Counted from the first letter of the stretch, positions 8,419-16,874 are shown. The stretch: DNA of 64,000 bases from Lachnospiraceae bacterium (GCA_017521605.1 JAFXCD010000002.1:37816-101815), one strand, 5' to 3'. Notes: generated from the letters alone by a model not told the origin. A program made the numbers and translations.

Positions 8419-9078
8419 CTAACTTTCTAAATCAGATACATCCAACTCACCGGACATGAGTTTAGGGAGCAAAGTATCTCGTAATTCTGCCAATTTCATG
8501 TTCGAATAACAGTTTTTCAGTATCTGCGTAAATAGAGGTTGTACCCATTCACAGTATTCCTTAACTTTAGGATGGTCTGGATTAACAATCCAAATAGAAT
8601 TTACAACATTCTGATTAATTCCTGGAATGGCCGCTTTTCCTCCATTACTCTCCAACCAGTTCATAACATAATCTGTTTGGAAGTAAAAATACGCCAATTC
8701 ATTGAACCCTCGATTTCCAAAATCCAATTTAAAAACATGTTCATTAATATAGAAATCATCAAAAGGATACCCTTCACCAAACATTGAAAAATGTGGATGA
8801 AACTCTCCCGGTTTACCACCATCTTTATAAATCATCAATTCATAGCCATTAACCTTACCTGTTTTTTGTTTTGCCGCAAAATCAATAGGTATATACTTAT
8901 TGCTACTTAAATTGACGTTCCCCAGCCCTTTTACACTTTCAGCACCTATACTCGGAATACCCTCCGAAACAGCTCCACCTTTAGGTCTACGGCCAGTTTC
9001 TAATATAGGATTCAAATCACCGATTTGAACTAAATCTAAAGACTCTGGAATTTCATAACCAATAGGACTTTCCTTCAT
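8419..9078 (-). CDS. hsdS: Type I restriction specificity subunit HsdS', C-terminal half (frame-shifted)
   Basis: This is the second target-recognition domain and conserved C-terminal region of an HsdS protein, 219 residues from an internal ATG. The tail RDTLLPKLMSGELDVSDLES is nearly the same as the end of the other hsdS in this locus. The correct reading frame actually begins upstream: from 9142 to 9079 it reads NRNLEEQAKAVFTSWFVRFE and continues into this ORF. A 23-bp tandem duplication separates it from its N-terminal half at 9153-9659. Removing one copy gives one continuous ORF of 405 codons, the usual HsdS size. Confidence 0.85.
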   Translation of the reverse strand: MKESPIGYEIPESLDLVQIGDLNPILETGRRPKGGAVSEGIPSIGAESVKGLGNVNLSSNKYIPIDFAAKQKTGKVNGYELMIYKDGGKPGEFHPHFSMFGEGYPFDDFYINEHVFKLDFGNRGFNELAYFYFQTDYVMNWLESNGGKAAIPGINQNVVNSIWIVNPDHPKVKEYCEWVQPLFTQILKNCYSNMKLAELRDTLLPKLMSGELDVSDLES

Positions 9079-9137
9079 TGGTTCGTCAAAACATTCAAAT
9101 CTAACAAACCAAGATGTGAAAACAGCTTTTGCTTGTT

Positions 9138-9179
9138 CTTCTAAATTCCTATTTATGCGGCTTGTAAATTCCTATTTAT
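9138..9179. repeat. 23-bp tandem duplication that shifts the hsdS' frame
   Basis: CTTCTAAATTCCTATTTAT (9138-9156) recurs as CTTGTAAATTCCTATTTAT (9161-9179), a period of 23 bp with one mismatch in 19. A TAA stop (9153-9155, minus strand) arises in the shifted frame. The core TAAATTCCTATTTAT also occurs in the same orientation in the intact hsdS near 11572-11586, at the same place in the central conserved region. Confidence 0.85.
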
Positions 9180-9659
9180 TGCTTCATTTTTTCTTATTTT
9201 TTCATCAATCAGCGCAAGTATAGCCCCTACTTTTTTTTGTATATTCAAGTCAGGAAGATTAATCTTTTGGTCCTCCATTTCCTTTTTTGTCATGTGGGCC
9301 ATAACACTTCCATGAACTCCTGCCGTGAGCTTATTTACTGAATTTAGTAACCAATAGTATATATAATTCCTATCCGCATAACTGCTATTTTCTACCAATT
9401 TCCATATATGGTAGTGATATATGGTTTTGTCTCCACGCCATATCTTTGGTCCAAACGAAGCTGACCATGCAAATAACAAATCCCCGCTATTACAATATTT
9501 ATCCTCATCCAATTCCAAATCTGAATAATACCAGCGGTCACTCGAAAAGAAATTACCTACACGTAACACTTTATAAGTCCCATTCTGCAATAATTCTTCT
9601 TGCTTATAAGCTCGTCCATTTATTACTCTGCATATTTCACTAAACTTATATTCTTTCAT
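9153..9659 (-). CDS. hsdS: Type I restriction specificity subunit HsdS', N-terminal half (frame-shifted)
   Basis: The 168-residue ORF holds the first target-recognition domain (MKEYKFSEICRVINGRAYK to about 140) and the central conserved helix ending NEAINRNLQAA. In the intact hsdS of this locus the same place reads NEMINRNLQEQ and continues. Here the 23-bp duplication introduces an early stop. Half-length HsdS proteins with one recognition domain can sometimes dimerise and work, so this ORF may still be functional. Its start overlaps the end of the 72-residue Cys-rich gene by four bases, so the two are coupled. Confidence 0.85.
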   Translation of the reverse strand: MKEYKFSEICRVINGRAYKQEELLQNGTYKVLRVGNFFSSDRWYYSDLELDEDKYCNSGDLLFAWSASFGPKIWRGDKTIYHYHIWKLVENSSYADRNYIYYWLLNSVNKLTAGVHGSVMAHMTKKEMEDQKINLPDLNIQKKVGAILALIDEKIRKNEAINRNLQAA

Positions 9660-9874
9660 AGTATATCACCCTTGAGTTTTTTGTATTGTCTTTTCCACGC
9701 CGATGAAGGTTTCCTACAAACATTGTCTTTACTTGAAAATGCGCACACACCCTCAATATAACAGTTGCCGCAAATATCCGGATTATTTGCTCGACATCCA
9801 TATGTCTGCGTTTCTGTATCTTCCGGATTTAATGGCGCATTAAACCTTATATGTAATTCTTTTTCTGTTTTCAT
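9656..9874 (-). CDS. Small Cys-rich protein upstream of hsdS'
   Basis: The 72-residue protein has five cysteines arranged GCRANNPDICGNCYIEGVC and then VCRKPSSAWKRQYKKLK, which suggests a small metal-binding or disulfide-free knuckle followed by a basic tail. I do not recognise the family. GAGGAG precedes the ATG, and its stop overlaps the ATG of hsdS' (ATGA), so it is translated together with it. It lies between the recombinase and the hsdS' gene inside the repeat-bounded cassette. Confidence 0.6.
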   Translation of the reverse strand: MKTEKELHIRFNAPLNPEDTETQTYGCRANNPDICGNCYIEGVCAFSSKDNVCRKPSSAWKRQYKKLKGDIL

Positions 9875-9907
9875 AGTCGCTCCTCTTTTTCCAAATTAAT
9901 ATATTCT

Positions 9908-10876
9908 TTATCCTATGTACTTTCTATGCGCATTCTTCACATTACTTTGCTTAACCATTGCATAGTGCAATGTTGTGTCAATTTTTTCATGCCCTAATAA
10001 TTTCTGCACCTGTTCTATTGGCATTCCTTTATCGATAGCCACCGTAGCCATAGTTCTTCGAAATTTGTGAGGGTGAACTTTGTGAATATTCAAGTTTTCC
10101 CCCATCTGCTTTAACCGATTTTCCACCCCACCAATTTGTAATCTTGCATAAGGAAAACGAAGTCCTACAAACAATGCTGGATTTGAATCAACTCTCTCAT
10201 TCAAATAACTCTGCAAATGAATTTTTGTCCTTGCATCAAAATATACGACGCGTTCTTTATCGCCTTTTCCGAAAACCACACATTCTCTCTCTGTAAAGTC
10301 AATATCATCTCTATTTAACCTTACCAATTCTCCCACACGCATCCCGGTGGAGGCCAGTAGGTCAATCATTGCTAAATCTCTAACCTCTGTACAATTGTCA
10401 CGTAACATCTCCAGTTCTTCATCCGTGTACGTTTCTTTCACTGATGTCGATACCTTTACGCGGTGTATTCTCCGCACCGGACTCTTAAGTATATAATTCT
10501 CATCCTCAAGCCATGAGAAAAAACTTGATAGGTTTCTTCGAATATTGTCTATTGTTACTTTGCTAACTCTACTTTCTGCCTGATACTGAGATAAATACGC
10601 CCTCAAGTCTTCAGTAGTAATAGCCTTAATACCTTTTGACACTTTTCCTAACATCCTCTTGATGGTCTTTTCATAATATGCCAATGTTCGTTCTGAACAC
10701 CCTTCCAAACTTTTAGCTGCCAAAAAATCCTTTATAAGTTGTTCATCTGCTTTTTCCGGACTTCCTCCAACCTTAATTAGCGCTCCTTCCAACACATTTT
10801 TCAACAATGAAATCTGATCATTTGACAAATGAGGTATCATTTGACACAAAACCTCATTAATTAACTGTTGCTCCAT
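9908..10876 (-). CDS. Tyrosine recombinase/integrase next to hsdS
   Basis: The 322-residue protein has an N-terminal SAM-like core-binding domain (about 45-130) and a C-terminal catalytic domain with all expected residues: Arg180 (STGMRVGEL), Lys205 (GKGDKER), His270 and Arg273 (HPHKFRRT), His296 (LLGHEKI) and Tyr305 (TTLHYA). Recombinases of this XerC/D-like size are known to shuffle hsdS recognition domains in several Firmicutes and Bacteroidetes. I chose the ATG at 10876 because AAGGAGG lies nine bases ahead; an upstream ATG would add 13 residues without a ribosome site. A 22-bp repeat lies just upstream at 10933. Confidence 0.92.
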   Translation of the reverse strand: MEQQLINEVLCQMIPHLSNDQISLLKNVLEGALIKVGGSPEKADEQLIKDFLAAKSLEGCSERTLAYYEKTIKRMLGKVSKGIKAITTEDLRAYLSQYQAESRVSKVTIDNIRRNLSSFFSWLEDENYILKSPVRRIHRVKVSTSVKETYTDEELEMLRDNCTEVRDLAMIDLLASTGMRVGELVRLNRDDIDFTERECVVFGKGDKERVVYFDARTKIHLQSYLNERVDSNPALFVGLRFPYARLQIGGVENRLKQMGENLNIHKVHPHKFRRTMATVAIDKGMPIEQVQKLLGHEKIDTTLHYAMVKQSNVKNAHRKYIG

Positions 10877-10932
10877 TTTGATATGCCTCCTTGGTATATT
10901 TTTACTAATAAGCATATCAGCAACAGCACAAT

Positions 10933-10954
10933 AAATTAAAATTTATCGTACTAA
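10933..10954. repeat. 22-bp direct repeat, right copy (possible cassette attachment site)
   Basis: Exact copy of 8026-8047 in the same orientation, 2907 bp apart. It covers the stop codon of the intact hsdS and lies about 57 bases upstream of the recombinase start. Confidence 0.65.
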
Positions 10955-12045
10955 ATATCTAAATCAGATACATCCAACTCACCAGACATGAGTTTGAGCA
11001 ATAATGCATCTCGTAATTCTGTCAGACGAATTATTTCCTCATAGTTAGACTTAATCATCTTATCAATTGGTGAAACCAATTCTTCAAACGAATCCCTTAC
11101 TCTTGCAGGAGGAATAATAATCTCCATATTATTAAGGCCATCCCTGTTTATCGAACCAAAAACAGTCCCTTCTCCATTAAACACTTCAAACTTTTCCTTT
11201 AGTGAAAGCACGGTATATAACACATATGACTGATGATTATCTTTTGAATGTATTGCTCCTAACCCTCGACCGATACAACATTCTTCGTATGCAACATTCA
11301 CGTCACCAACCGGAGCTCTGACACTGATAAGCACATCATTAATCGTTGCCATTCTCTTAGGTTCTGTTGTAAATAATCTCCTTGTAGGAAATCTCCATCC
11401 AAACTCTCCTCGGCCTTGATAAAAGACTGCACCGTTTCCCGCTTCGTTATATGTATCTCCCTTTGGTGACTGTCCCATAGTTATTACTGCTACATCAGAC
11501 AATTTTCCTATACTACACAATTCCTCTGCTGAATCCAAAATCATCTCTTTGTATATAGCTACTGCCTGCTCCTGTAAATTCCTATTTATCATCTCATTAA
11601 CCCCAATTTTCTCATCTAAAGATTTCAATATAGAAATAATTTTTTTCTGGCATCTCATATCCGGAACGGGAATTTCTACTCTTTGAAGGTCAGCTATTGT
11701 AATTTGTGACTGCGCAGAACCGGAATCCAAATACCTTAAATTTTGAATTTGGAAATAATAGTATAAATACTCTTTTAAAACTATATCTTCATTTAATTCT
11801 ACTGATATTGATAAATTAGTTAAATAACATTTGGGAGGAGAAATCTTTACATCTCCTGTTCCGCCAACACCTCTTGCAACTACAACAAGCTGTGGCTTAT
11901 CAATGTTGTATTCATCATAATATCCAACCACTCTATACCCTGAATATATTGGATACAAGCCAATTTGAGTAATTCTATCTTTTTGGGGCATTTTCCCATA
12001 TTTCATTTTTGAAACATTGCCTAAAGTTATCGTCTGTAACTCCAT
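10951..12045 (-). CDS. hsdS: Type I restriction specificity subunit HsdS (intact)
   Basis: HsdS gives the methylase and the restriction complex their DNA target. The 364-residue protein has two target-recognition domains (about 1-140 and 180-320), each followed by a conserved helix: SLDEKIGVNEMINRNLQEQA in the middle and LTELRDALLLKLMSGELDVSD at the end. That the two repeats differ in recognition sequence predicts a bipartite asymmetric site. It starts 45 bases after hsdM and shares its last 38 coding bases almost exactly with hsdS'. Transcribed from the hsdM promoter. Confidence 0.93.
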   Translation of the reverse strand: MELQTITLGNVSKMKYGKMPQKDRITQIGLYPIYSGYRVVGYYDEYNIDKPQLVVVARGVGGTGDVKISPPKCYLTNLSISVELNEDIVLKEYLYYYFQIQNLRYLDSGSAQSQITIADLQRVEIPVPDMRCQKKIISILKSLDEKIGVNEMINRNLQEQAVAIYKEMILDSAEELCSIGKLSDVAVITMGQSPKGDTYNEAGNGAVFYQGRGEFGWRFPTRRLFTTEPKRMATINDVLISVRAPVGDVNVAYEECCIGRGLGAIHSKDNHQSYVLYTVLSLKEKFEVFNGEGTVFGSINRDGLNNMEIIIPPARVRDSFEELVSPIDKMIKSNYEEIIRLTELRDALLLKLMSGELDVSDLDI

Positions 12046-12090
12046 TTTTCACCTACTCTCTTAGTAATATAAGCATTCCAGTATTCTTAC

Positions 12091-13605
12091 TTATTCACCA
12101 TACCCAATCGCCGCAAGTTTCCTTCTGATTTCACTCTCCAAACTATGAGACTCTTCAAACAACTCATAAAGTTCCGTCGTCAATCTGGTCATCTTCTCTT
12201 CAAAGGGCTCACCATCATCTTCTACTTCTTCAATACCTACATATCGACCCGGAGTAAGAATGTAGTCCTGCTCAGACACTTCTGCGATAGTTGCTACTTT
12301 GCAGAAACCTTGCACGTCTTCATATTCTTTTCCCTGTCTCCAGTTCTGGTAGGTGTCGGCAATTTTCTGAATATCTTCTTCGGATAATTCACGAACTTTT
12401 CTATCAATCATATGGCCCATCTTACGAGCGTCGATAAACAAAATCTTACCCTTAGCTGTATCTGTTTTTCCTTTACGCATAATCCATAATGAAACCGGAA
12501 TACCTGTAGAATAGAAAAGCTGTCCCGGCAAGGAAACGATACATTCAATCACATCACCATTTATCATATTCTGGCGGATTACACCTTCATTGGATGTATT
12601 AGAACTAAGAGAACCATTTGCCAATACAGTTCCTGCAACACCACCAACCGGATTTAAATGATGCAACATATGCTGCAACCATGCAAAGTTCGCATTACCT
12701 GCAGGCGGGATACCATATCTCCATCTCACATCTTCCTGCAAACGCTCTCCGCCCCAATCTGAAATATTGAATGGCGGGTTCGCAAGTATGTAGTTAGCCT
12801 TTAAAGTCTTGTGCTGGTCATCATGGAATGAATCCGCATTATGTTTTCCGAGGTTTGCTTCCAACTGACGAATTGCCAAGTTCATCTTGGCCAGTTTCCA
12901 TGTTGTCGGATTACTTTCCTGTCCAAAGATGGAAATATCACGTACATTACCTTGGTGTTCCTTTACAAATCGTGCTGACTGGCAGAACATACCACCACTA
13001 CCACATGCCGGGTCAAAAATCTGACCTTCAAATGGCTCCAGCATAGAAACCAAAGTGCGAACGATACATGATGGTGTGTAGAATTCTCCTCCCAACTTAC
13101 CTTCTGCGCTTGCAAATTTACTGAGGAAATACTCATAGACCCTACCAAGCACATCCTTCTCCTGTGCCGCTGTAGAGCCTACTTCAATATTGGTAAACAA
13201 GGTCACCAATTCACCGAGTCTTGTTTTATCCAATTCCGGACGGGAATAGTTCTTTGTAAGAACTCCCTTCAAAGAATCATTTTCTTTTTCGATTACTTCC
13301 AGAGCGTTATCAATTACTTTTCCAATCTCCGTACTTGTAGCATACTTCTGAATCTCACTCCAACGAGCCTCTTTCGGAACATAGAAAATATTGTCCGCTA
13401 CATACTCGTCTCTATCTTCTTCATCACCATATCCTTCAGCTACCAGCTGTTGATACTTCTCTTCAAACGAATCTGATACATACTTAAGGAATATCAATCC
13501 CAAAACCACATGCTTGTATTCTGCGGCATCCATGTTGGAGCGCAGCTTATCTGCTGCTAACCACAATTTTTCTTCAAATCCAATACCCGTAGTACCTGCT
13601 GCCAT
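12091..13605 (-). CDS. hsdM: Type I restriction-modification N6-adenine methyltransferase (HsdM)
   Basis: HsdM transfers a methyl group from SAM to adenine N6 in the target set by HsdS. The 504-residue protein has the N-terminal helical HsdM domain, the SAM-binding motif [11 protein letters not shown] (197-207) and the catalytic NPPF (276-279). The start is the ATG at 13605, with GGAGG eight bases ahead; an in-frame GTG at 13620 would lie on that ribosome site. It is the first gene of the hsd locus and follows a near-consensus promoter. Confidence 0.95.
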   Translation of the reverse strand: MAAGTTGIGFEEKLWLAADKLRSNMDAAEYKHVVLGLIFLKYVSDSFEEKYQQLVAEGYGDEEDRDEYVADNIFYVPKEARWSEIQKYATSTEIGKVIDNALEVIEKENDSLKGVLTKNYSRPELDKTRLGELVTLFTNIEVGSTAAQEKDVLGRVYEYFLSKFASAEGKLGGEFYTPSCIVRTLVSMLEPFEGQIFDPACGSGGMFCQSARFVKEHQGNVRDISIFGQESNPTTWKLAKMNLAIRQLEANLGKHNADSFHDDQHKTLKANYILANPPFNISDWGGERLQEDVRWRYGIPPAGNANFAWLQHMLHHLNPVGGVAGTVLANGSLSSNTSNEGVIRQNMINGDVIECIVSLPGQLFYSTGIPVSLWIMRKGKTDTAKGKILFIDARKMGHMIDRKVRELSEEDIQKIADTYQNWRQGKEYEDVQGFCKVATIAEVSEQDYILTPGRYVGIEEVEDDGEPFEEKMTRLTTELYELFEESHSLESEIRRKLAAIGYGE

Positions 13606-13683
13606 CTGTTTATCCTCCACGCAAATATATAAAGCATTTTTACTTACCGAATTAACCGTAATTCCAAACTATAGTCATTCAAT

Positions 13684-13712
13684 ATTATACCAAAACCACA
13701 TCTTCTTTTCAA
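13684..13712 (-). promoter_or_regulatory. Promoter of the hsd locus
   Basis: Minus-strand TTGAAA (13707-13712) and TATAAT (13684-13689) with a 17-bp spacer, about 80 bases ahead of hsdM. No other promoter of this quality was seen further into the locus, so hsdM through hsdR may be one long transcript. Confidence 0.75.
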
Positions 13713-13741
13713 CTTTTACCACCTTTCCATCCACAACAAAA

Positions 13742-13775
13742 AAGAGAACCCCGTCCACGACAACGAAATCCTCTT
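13742..13775. terminator. Terminator between hicB and hsdM
   Basis: AAGAGAACCCCG (13742-13753) can pair with CGAAATCCTCTT (13764-13775), including G-U pairs, and is flanked by T runs on both strands. It would end hicB transcription on the minus strand. Confidence 0.65.
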
Positions 13776-13829
13776 TTTTAATGGTTAATCTATTTGAATA
13801 AATCGATTATACCATATCTTTAGAAAAAA

Positions 13830-14234
13830 TCAACATCCAATTTTTTCCTGCAATGCTTCTTGCAATACTCTGGAAAAATTGATACCTCTCTTTTCTGCCT
13901 CAACATTCAAGTAATAAGGTATGGTACAATTCTTCCGTACCATTCTACTATCATGTTTTTTTCTATATTCCAAAAAATCTACATCCACAAATGTAACAAT
14001 ATCATTTTCTGCTTTATCATATGTTTTTGCAAATGGAATCGGTAATTCCTCATTACTATCTTCCATCTCAATCCCCATCAAGCCAATTGCATCTCTTGCC
14101 ATATAAATAGCGTTGGCCAAATCTTTCCCTTCTGTATCAATATCAAAATCCGGTATATATACCAAATAGCCGGTATCCACTTTCGTTAAAATAACAGGAT
14201 ATACTGTTGACACATTGAGTCTCCTTTCACCCAT
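13830..14234 (-). CDS. hicB: HicB-family antitoxin
   Basis: HicB neutralises the HicA mRNA interferase and represses its own promoter. The 134-residue protein starts with the partial RNase-H-like fold (VYPVILTKVDTGYLVYIPDF, DLANAIYMARDAIGL), typical of HicB, and ends with a ribbon-helix-helix-like segment (IPYYLNVEAEKRGINFSRVL). GAGAGGAAATC precedes the ATG. Directly upstream is a hicA with an in-frame stop, so this antitoxin may now be free of its partner and act only as a repressor. Confidence 0.88.
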   Translation of the reverse strand: MGERRLNVSTVYPVILTKVDTGYLVYIPDFDIDTEGKDLANAIYMARDAIGLMGIEMEDSNEELPIPFAKTYDKAENDIVTFVDVDFLEYRKKHDSRMVRKNCTIPYYLNVEAEKRGINFSRVLQEALQEKIGC

Positions 14235-14340
14235 GATTTCCTCTCTCCTACTTTCTTTTCCTTTGTTTACTCTTTTTTCTTTCTCCTAATTATCCTTTCC
14301 TTAACGTAACACCCTTATCACTCTTTGAAAGGAGGGGGAA

Positions 14341-14511
14341 TTATATCCCCGCCCTTTTCAAAATCTTTTGAGCCAGAATCTCATTGATTTCCCTATGTCT
14401 GGGAATCGGCTGCTTTGACACCCCATCGGTGTAAATATCGTGGTTACCGCCATTCCTCAATAAGTATCACCCCTTATCTTCCAGCTTCTTGATAAGGTCA
14501 TTTCTTTTCAA
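14341..14511 (-). pseudogene. hicA: hicA toxin gene with an in-frame stop
   Basis: Reading from a TTG at 14511 with GGAGG eight bases ahead gives LKRNDLIKKLEDKG, then TGA (14467-14469), then YLLRNGGNHDIY and PIPRHREINEILAQKILKRAG to a TAA at 14341. This is a full 56-codon HicA, with the double-stranded-RNA-binding-like fold and the catalytic-type His in GGNHDIY. The stop replaces the aromatic residue, usually Trp, before YLLR; TGG to TGA is a single base change. The toxin is presumably inactive. Confidence 0.85.
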
Positions 14512-14543
14512 ATAGATTAACCTCCTTTCCTATTCTTATTCAT

Positions 14544-14598
14544 ATTATACGCATAAAATGCGTATTTGTCAATGCAATTATACGTATTTTATGCGTAT
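14544..14598 (-). promoter_or_regulatory. hicAB promoter with two palindromic operators
   Basis: A consensus promoter, TTGACA (14567-14572) and TATAAT (14544-14549) with 17-bp spacing, reads toward hicA. The spacer and -10 contain the palindrome ATACGCATAAAATGCGTAT (14547-14565). A second similar palindrome, ATACGTATTTTATGCGTAT, lies at 14580-14598. The centres are 33 bp apart, about three helical turns, fitting cooperative binding by HicB. Binding is inferred. Confidence 0.8.
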
Positions 14599-14612
14599 TG
14601 ACATTAAACAAA

Positions 14613-14638
14613 AAGCGGAGCAGTCTCCCGCTCCGCTT
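14613..14638 (-). terminator. Terminator downstream of mraY
   Basis: AAGCGGAGC (14613-14621) pairs with GCTCCGCTT (14630-14638). On the minus strand the stem is followed by TTTTTG. It separates mraY from the hicAB promoter. Confidence 0.85.
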
Positions 14639-14657
14639 ATCTATCACTCTCTTCTAT

Positions 14658-15620
14658 TTACTTCACCGCATACACTGTAGCCACTGCCAGAATAATCTGG
14701 ATAATTGCAAATCGGAATACGGTCTGTGTATTAGACCAGTCCCACACCTTTCGCACATGATCGTGAAGGGGGGTACGGACATTTTTTAAAATATGAATCT
14801 TGCAGAAACGAATTAAGGATACCTTTAAGATGCCCAATCCTCCATCCAGAATCATTACCAGTGCTACCGGAATGTACAGGAAGGGACATCCTGTTTTCAG
14901 GATAGCGATGCTGATAAATAGCCCCATGGCTCTGGAACCTGCATCTCCCATCATCAGTCGACTTGGAGTGGCATTGTACCACAGATAGCCCAAAATACAT
15001 ACTGCAAAAAGCAGAATCAAAAAGGAGAACTCTCCTGCCACTTCTTTGATCACATCCACAGCATAAATGGTCATAATAGTAACGATAGTCAATGTACCTG
15101 AAAGTCCATCCACACCGTCAGTACAGTTAGTAACATTCACAGAAGTCCATACTAACACTACAGTTAACAAGGCAAACAATACCGGATGGATGACAAACTT
15201 TACATCAAACATAGCCAATTCTACTACATTGGAATTGTAATGCAGAAAAGTTACTGCCACCATGACTGCCACACATAAATCCAGAAAACCCTTTTTGTAC
15301 TCACCCCAAGGATTCTTGGATGCATCATCCAGAAACCCTGTCATCATACAGATAACAATGAGTACCAGATAAATAATGTTTTCTGCCTGTATGGGCACAA
15401 ACAGAACTGCTGCCAGCACAAAGGCCAGCACAAATATAATACCAGCTCCCCTTGGCTTTCCTGCTGACTTTTTGCCATCATGGGCAAACTCCCTACCTGC
15501 GTCCTTGGGCAGAAACGCACATAGCTTATCTGTAGCAATAATAGTGGTCAGAAAGGCAAATAATATGCCCATAAAAGCGACCATGGAAGCAAATTTTTCC
15601 GGCAATAACTGAAAAATCAT
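14658..15620 (-). CDS. mraY: MraY-like phospho-N-acetylmuramoyl-pentapeptide transferase
   Basis: MraY is an integral membrane enzyme that moves phospho-MurNAc-pentapeptide from UDP to undecaprenyl phosphate, making lipid I. The 320-residue protein has about ten hydrophobic segments and the family's catalytic loops: GFLDDASKN (Asp-Asp), NVTNCTDGVDGLSG, MGDAGSRAMG and the C-terminal TPLHDHVRK, where MraY usually reads TPLHHHFE. The usual GG motif near the N-terminus is here KPRGAG. It lies outside a dcw cluster, alone between terminators, so it may be a second or relocated copy. Related TagO/WecA-type transferases are the alternative. Confidence 0.82.
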   Translation of the reverse strand: MIFQLLPEKFASMVAFMGILFAFLTTIIATDKLCAFLPKDAGREFAHDGKKSAGKPRGAGIIFVLAFVLAAVLFVPIQAENIIYLVLIVICMMTGFLDDASKNPWGEYKKGFLDLCVAVMVAVTFLHYNSNVVELAMFDVKFVIHPVLFALLTVVLVWTSVNVTNCTDGVDGLSGTLTIVTIMTIYAVDVIKEVAGEFSFLILLFAVCILGYLWYNATPSRLMMGDAGSRAMGLFISIAILKTGCPFLYIPVALVMILDGGLGILKVSLIRFCKIHILKNVRTPLHDHVRKVWDWSNTQTVFRFAIIQIILAVATVYAVK

Positions 15621-15690
15621 CTTAAATCTCCTGTTGTTTATTCTGCAAAACCTGTACTAATCTGATTATATGCAAAGTCATTCTGTTATA

Positions 15691-16575
15691 TTATGCACCG
15701 GGCTTACTAATGATAATCCGATCATCCTGCATTTCCAGTTTAAGCTTGTTATCCTTTAAGTTCAGTGTATTCAGAAGCTCTCTGGGAATCTGTACACGAC
15801 CGGCCTTATCCATAATAACATATTCCTCCTGAGTATCCTCTGAACGCCAGTCGATGGAAGCTTCCTTCAAACGTTCTGCATAGCTTTCCTTCAGTATACG
15901 TTCACTACTAATCTTACCGTCACGAATGGCTATTACACGCTTAACCTTTTTGGAAAGCGCCACATCATGGGTAACGATAAGGATGGTCTGTCCCTGCTTA
16001 TTTAACTCAGTAAATACGTCAAATATGTAATTAGCAGTCTTGGGGTCTACACTACCGGTAGGCTCATCTGCCAAAAGTAACTTGGGTGAATTGGCCAATG
16101 CAATGGCAATAGCAATTCTCTGTTGTTCACCGCCGGACAGAGTGTTGAGACGGCTGTGCTTTTTAGCGGAAAGTCCCACCATTTCCAACAACTCCAATGC
16201 TTTGTCTTTTTTCTTTTTTGCACTGGATAAGTGCATGGGCAACATAATATTCTCTAAAGCGGACAAATAAGGTAATAAGTTTCTTGCATTATTCTGCCAT
16301 ACAAATCCCACAGTGTCACGTTTATAAACGACTAATTCTTTTTCCGTCATGGTAAACAAATTCTTGCCACCTACAACAAGAGAACCTGCACTGGGACGGT
16401 CCAAACCACCAATCATATTTAAGAAAGTAGACTTACCACTACCACTGTTACCGATAAGTGCCGTCAGTTCTCCTTCTTCAACAGTTAAATCCAACCCCTG
16501 AAGTGCCAGTACTTCAGTTTCCTTAGTCTTATAAATTTTTACCAGACCTTCTGCCTGAATCATAGTTTCTGCCAT
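15691..16575 (-). CDS. ABC transporter ATPase with a C-terminal AbrB-like domain
   Basis: Residues 1-225 form a LolD/MacB-type ATPase: Walker A GNSGSGKST (42-50), Q-loop VWQN, signature LSGGE (146-150), Walker B LLLADE (166-171) and the His switch in VTHD. Residues about 250-294 read EYVIMDKAGRVQIPRELL and IISKP, the swapped-hairpin AbrB/MazE DNA-binding type domain. The ATG at 16575 was chosen for its AAAGGA site and family start. No permease gene is nearby, so it may serve an FtsX-like permease elsewhere. The added domain could bind DNA or just dimerise. Confidence 0.85.
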   Translation of the reverse strand: MAETMIQAEGLVKIYKTKETEVLALQGLDLTVEEGELTALIGNSGSGKSTFLNMIGGLDRPSAGSLVVGGKNLFTMTEKELVVYKRDTVGFVWQNNARNLLPYLSALENIMLPMHLSSAKKKKDKALELLEMVGLSAKKHSRLNTLSGGEQQRIAIAIALANSPKLLLADEPTGSVDPKTANYIFDVFTELNKQGQTILIVTHDVALSKKVKRVIAIRDGKISSERILKESYAERLKEASIDWRSEDTQEEYVIMDKAGRVQIPRELLNTLNLKDNKLKLEMQDDRIIISKPGA

Positions 16576-16678
16576 AAGTAAAATCCTTTCTCCGGTAAAT
16601 CTGCATAGAGTTCGTGTATCCTCCCCCCGATGATTGCACACTCCTTTAGTTTACAACTTTATTGACTCAATGTCTAGC

Positions 16679-16707
16679 TTGACAACAAAAAAAAATTCTG
16701 TTATATT
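16679..16707 (+). promoter_or_regulatory. Promoter of the riboswitch-thiT unit
   Basis: TTGACA (16679-16684) and TATATT (16702-16707) with exactly 17 bp between them, about 20 bases ahead of the TPP aptamer. Confidence 0.75.
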
Positions 16708-16728
16708 GACTTTTGTAATTTCATAAAC

Positions 16729-16816
16729 CGCTAGGGGAGCGCATCGCTGAGATTGAAGCCCATAGGCTTCTAACCCTCATTACTTGAACCGGGTAATACC
16801 GGCGTAAGGAAGCATT
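16729..16816 (+). ncRNA. TPP (thiamine pyrophosphate) riboswitch aptamer
   Basis: The conserved THI-element sequences are present in order: CTAGGGGAGC, GCTGAGATTG, AACCCTC, TTGAACCGGGTAATACCGGC and GTAAGGAAGC. This is the canonical TPP aptamer, here placed before the thiamine uptake gene thiT, so thiamine pyrophosphate should lower thiT expression. Confidence 0.96.
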
Positions 16817-16874
16817 TAAAAGAACTATTGTAATCTACTTTCAAAAGCATGGTTTCTTTTAATCAAGATGAGCC

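Noticed and set aside
8419-12045. hsdS inversion by the recombinase
   Set aside because: Inversion needs inverted repeats. The shared central and C-terminal sequences of both hsdS genes and the 22-bp repeats are all in direct orientation, and I found no inverted copy in the window.
14467-14469. TGA in hicA read as Trp or selenocysteine
   Set aside because: Other genes here use TGG for Trp and TGA as a normal stop, and no SECIS-like context was seen. A nonsense mutation is simpler.
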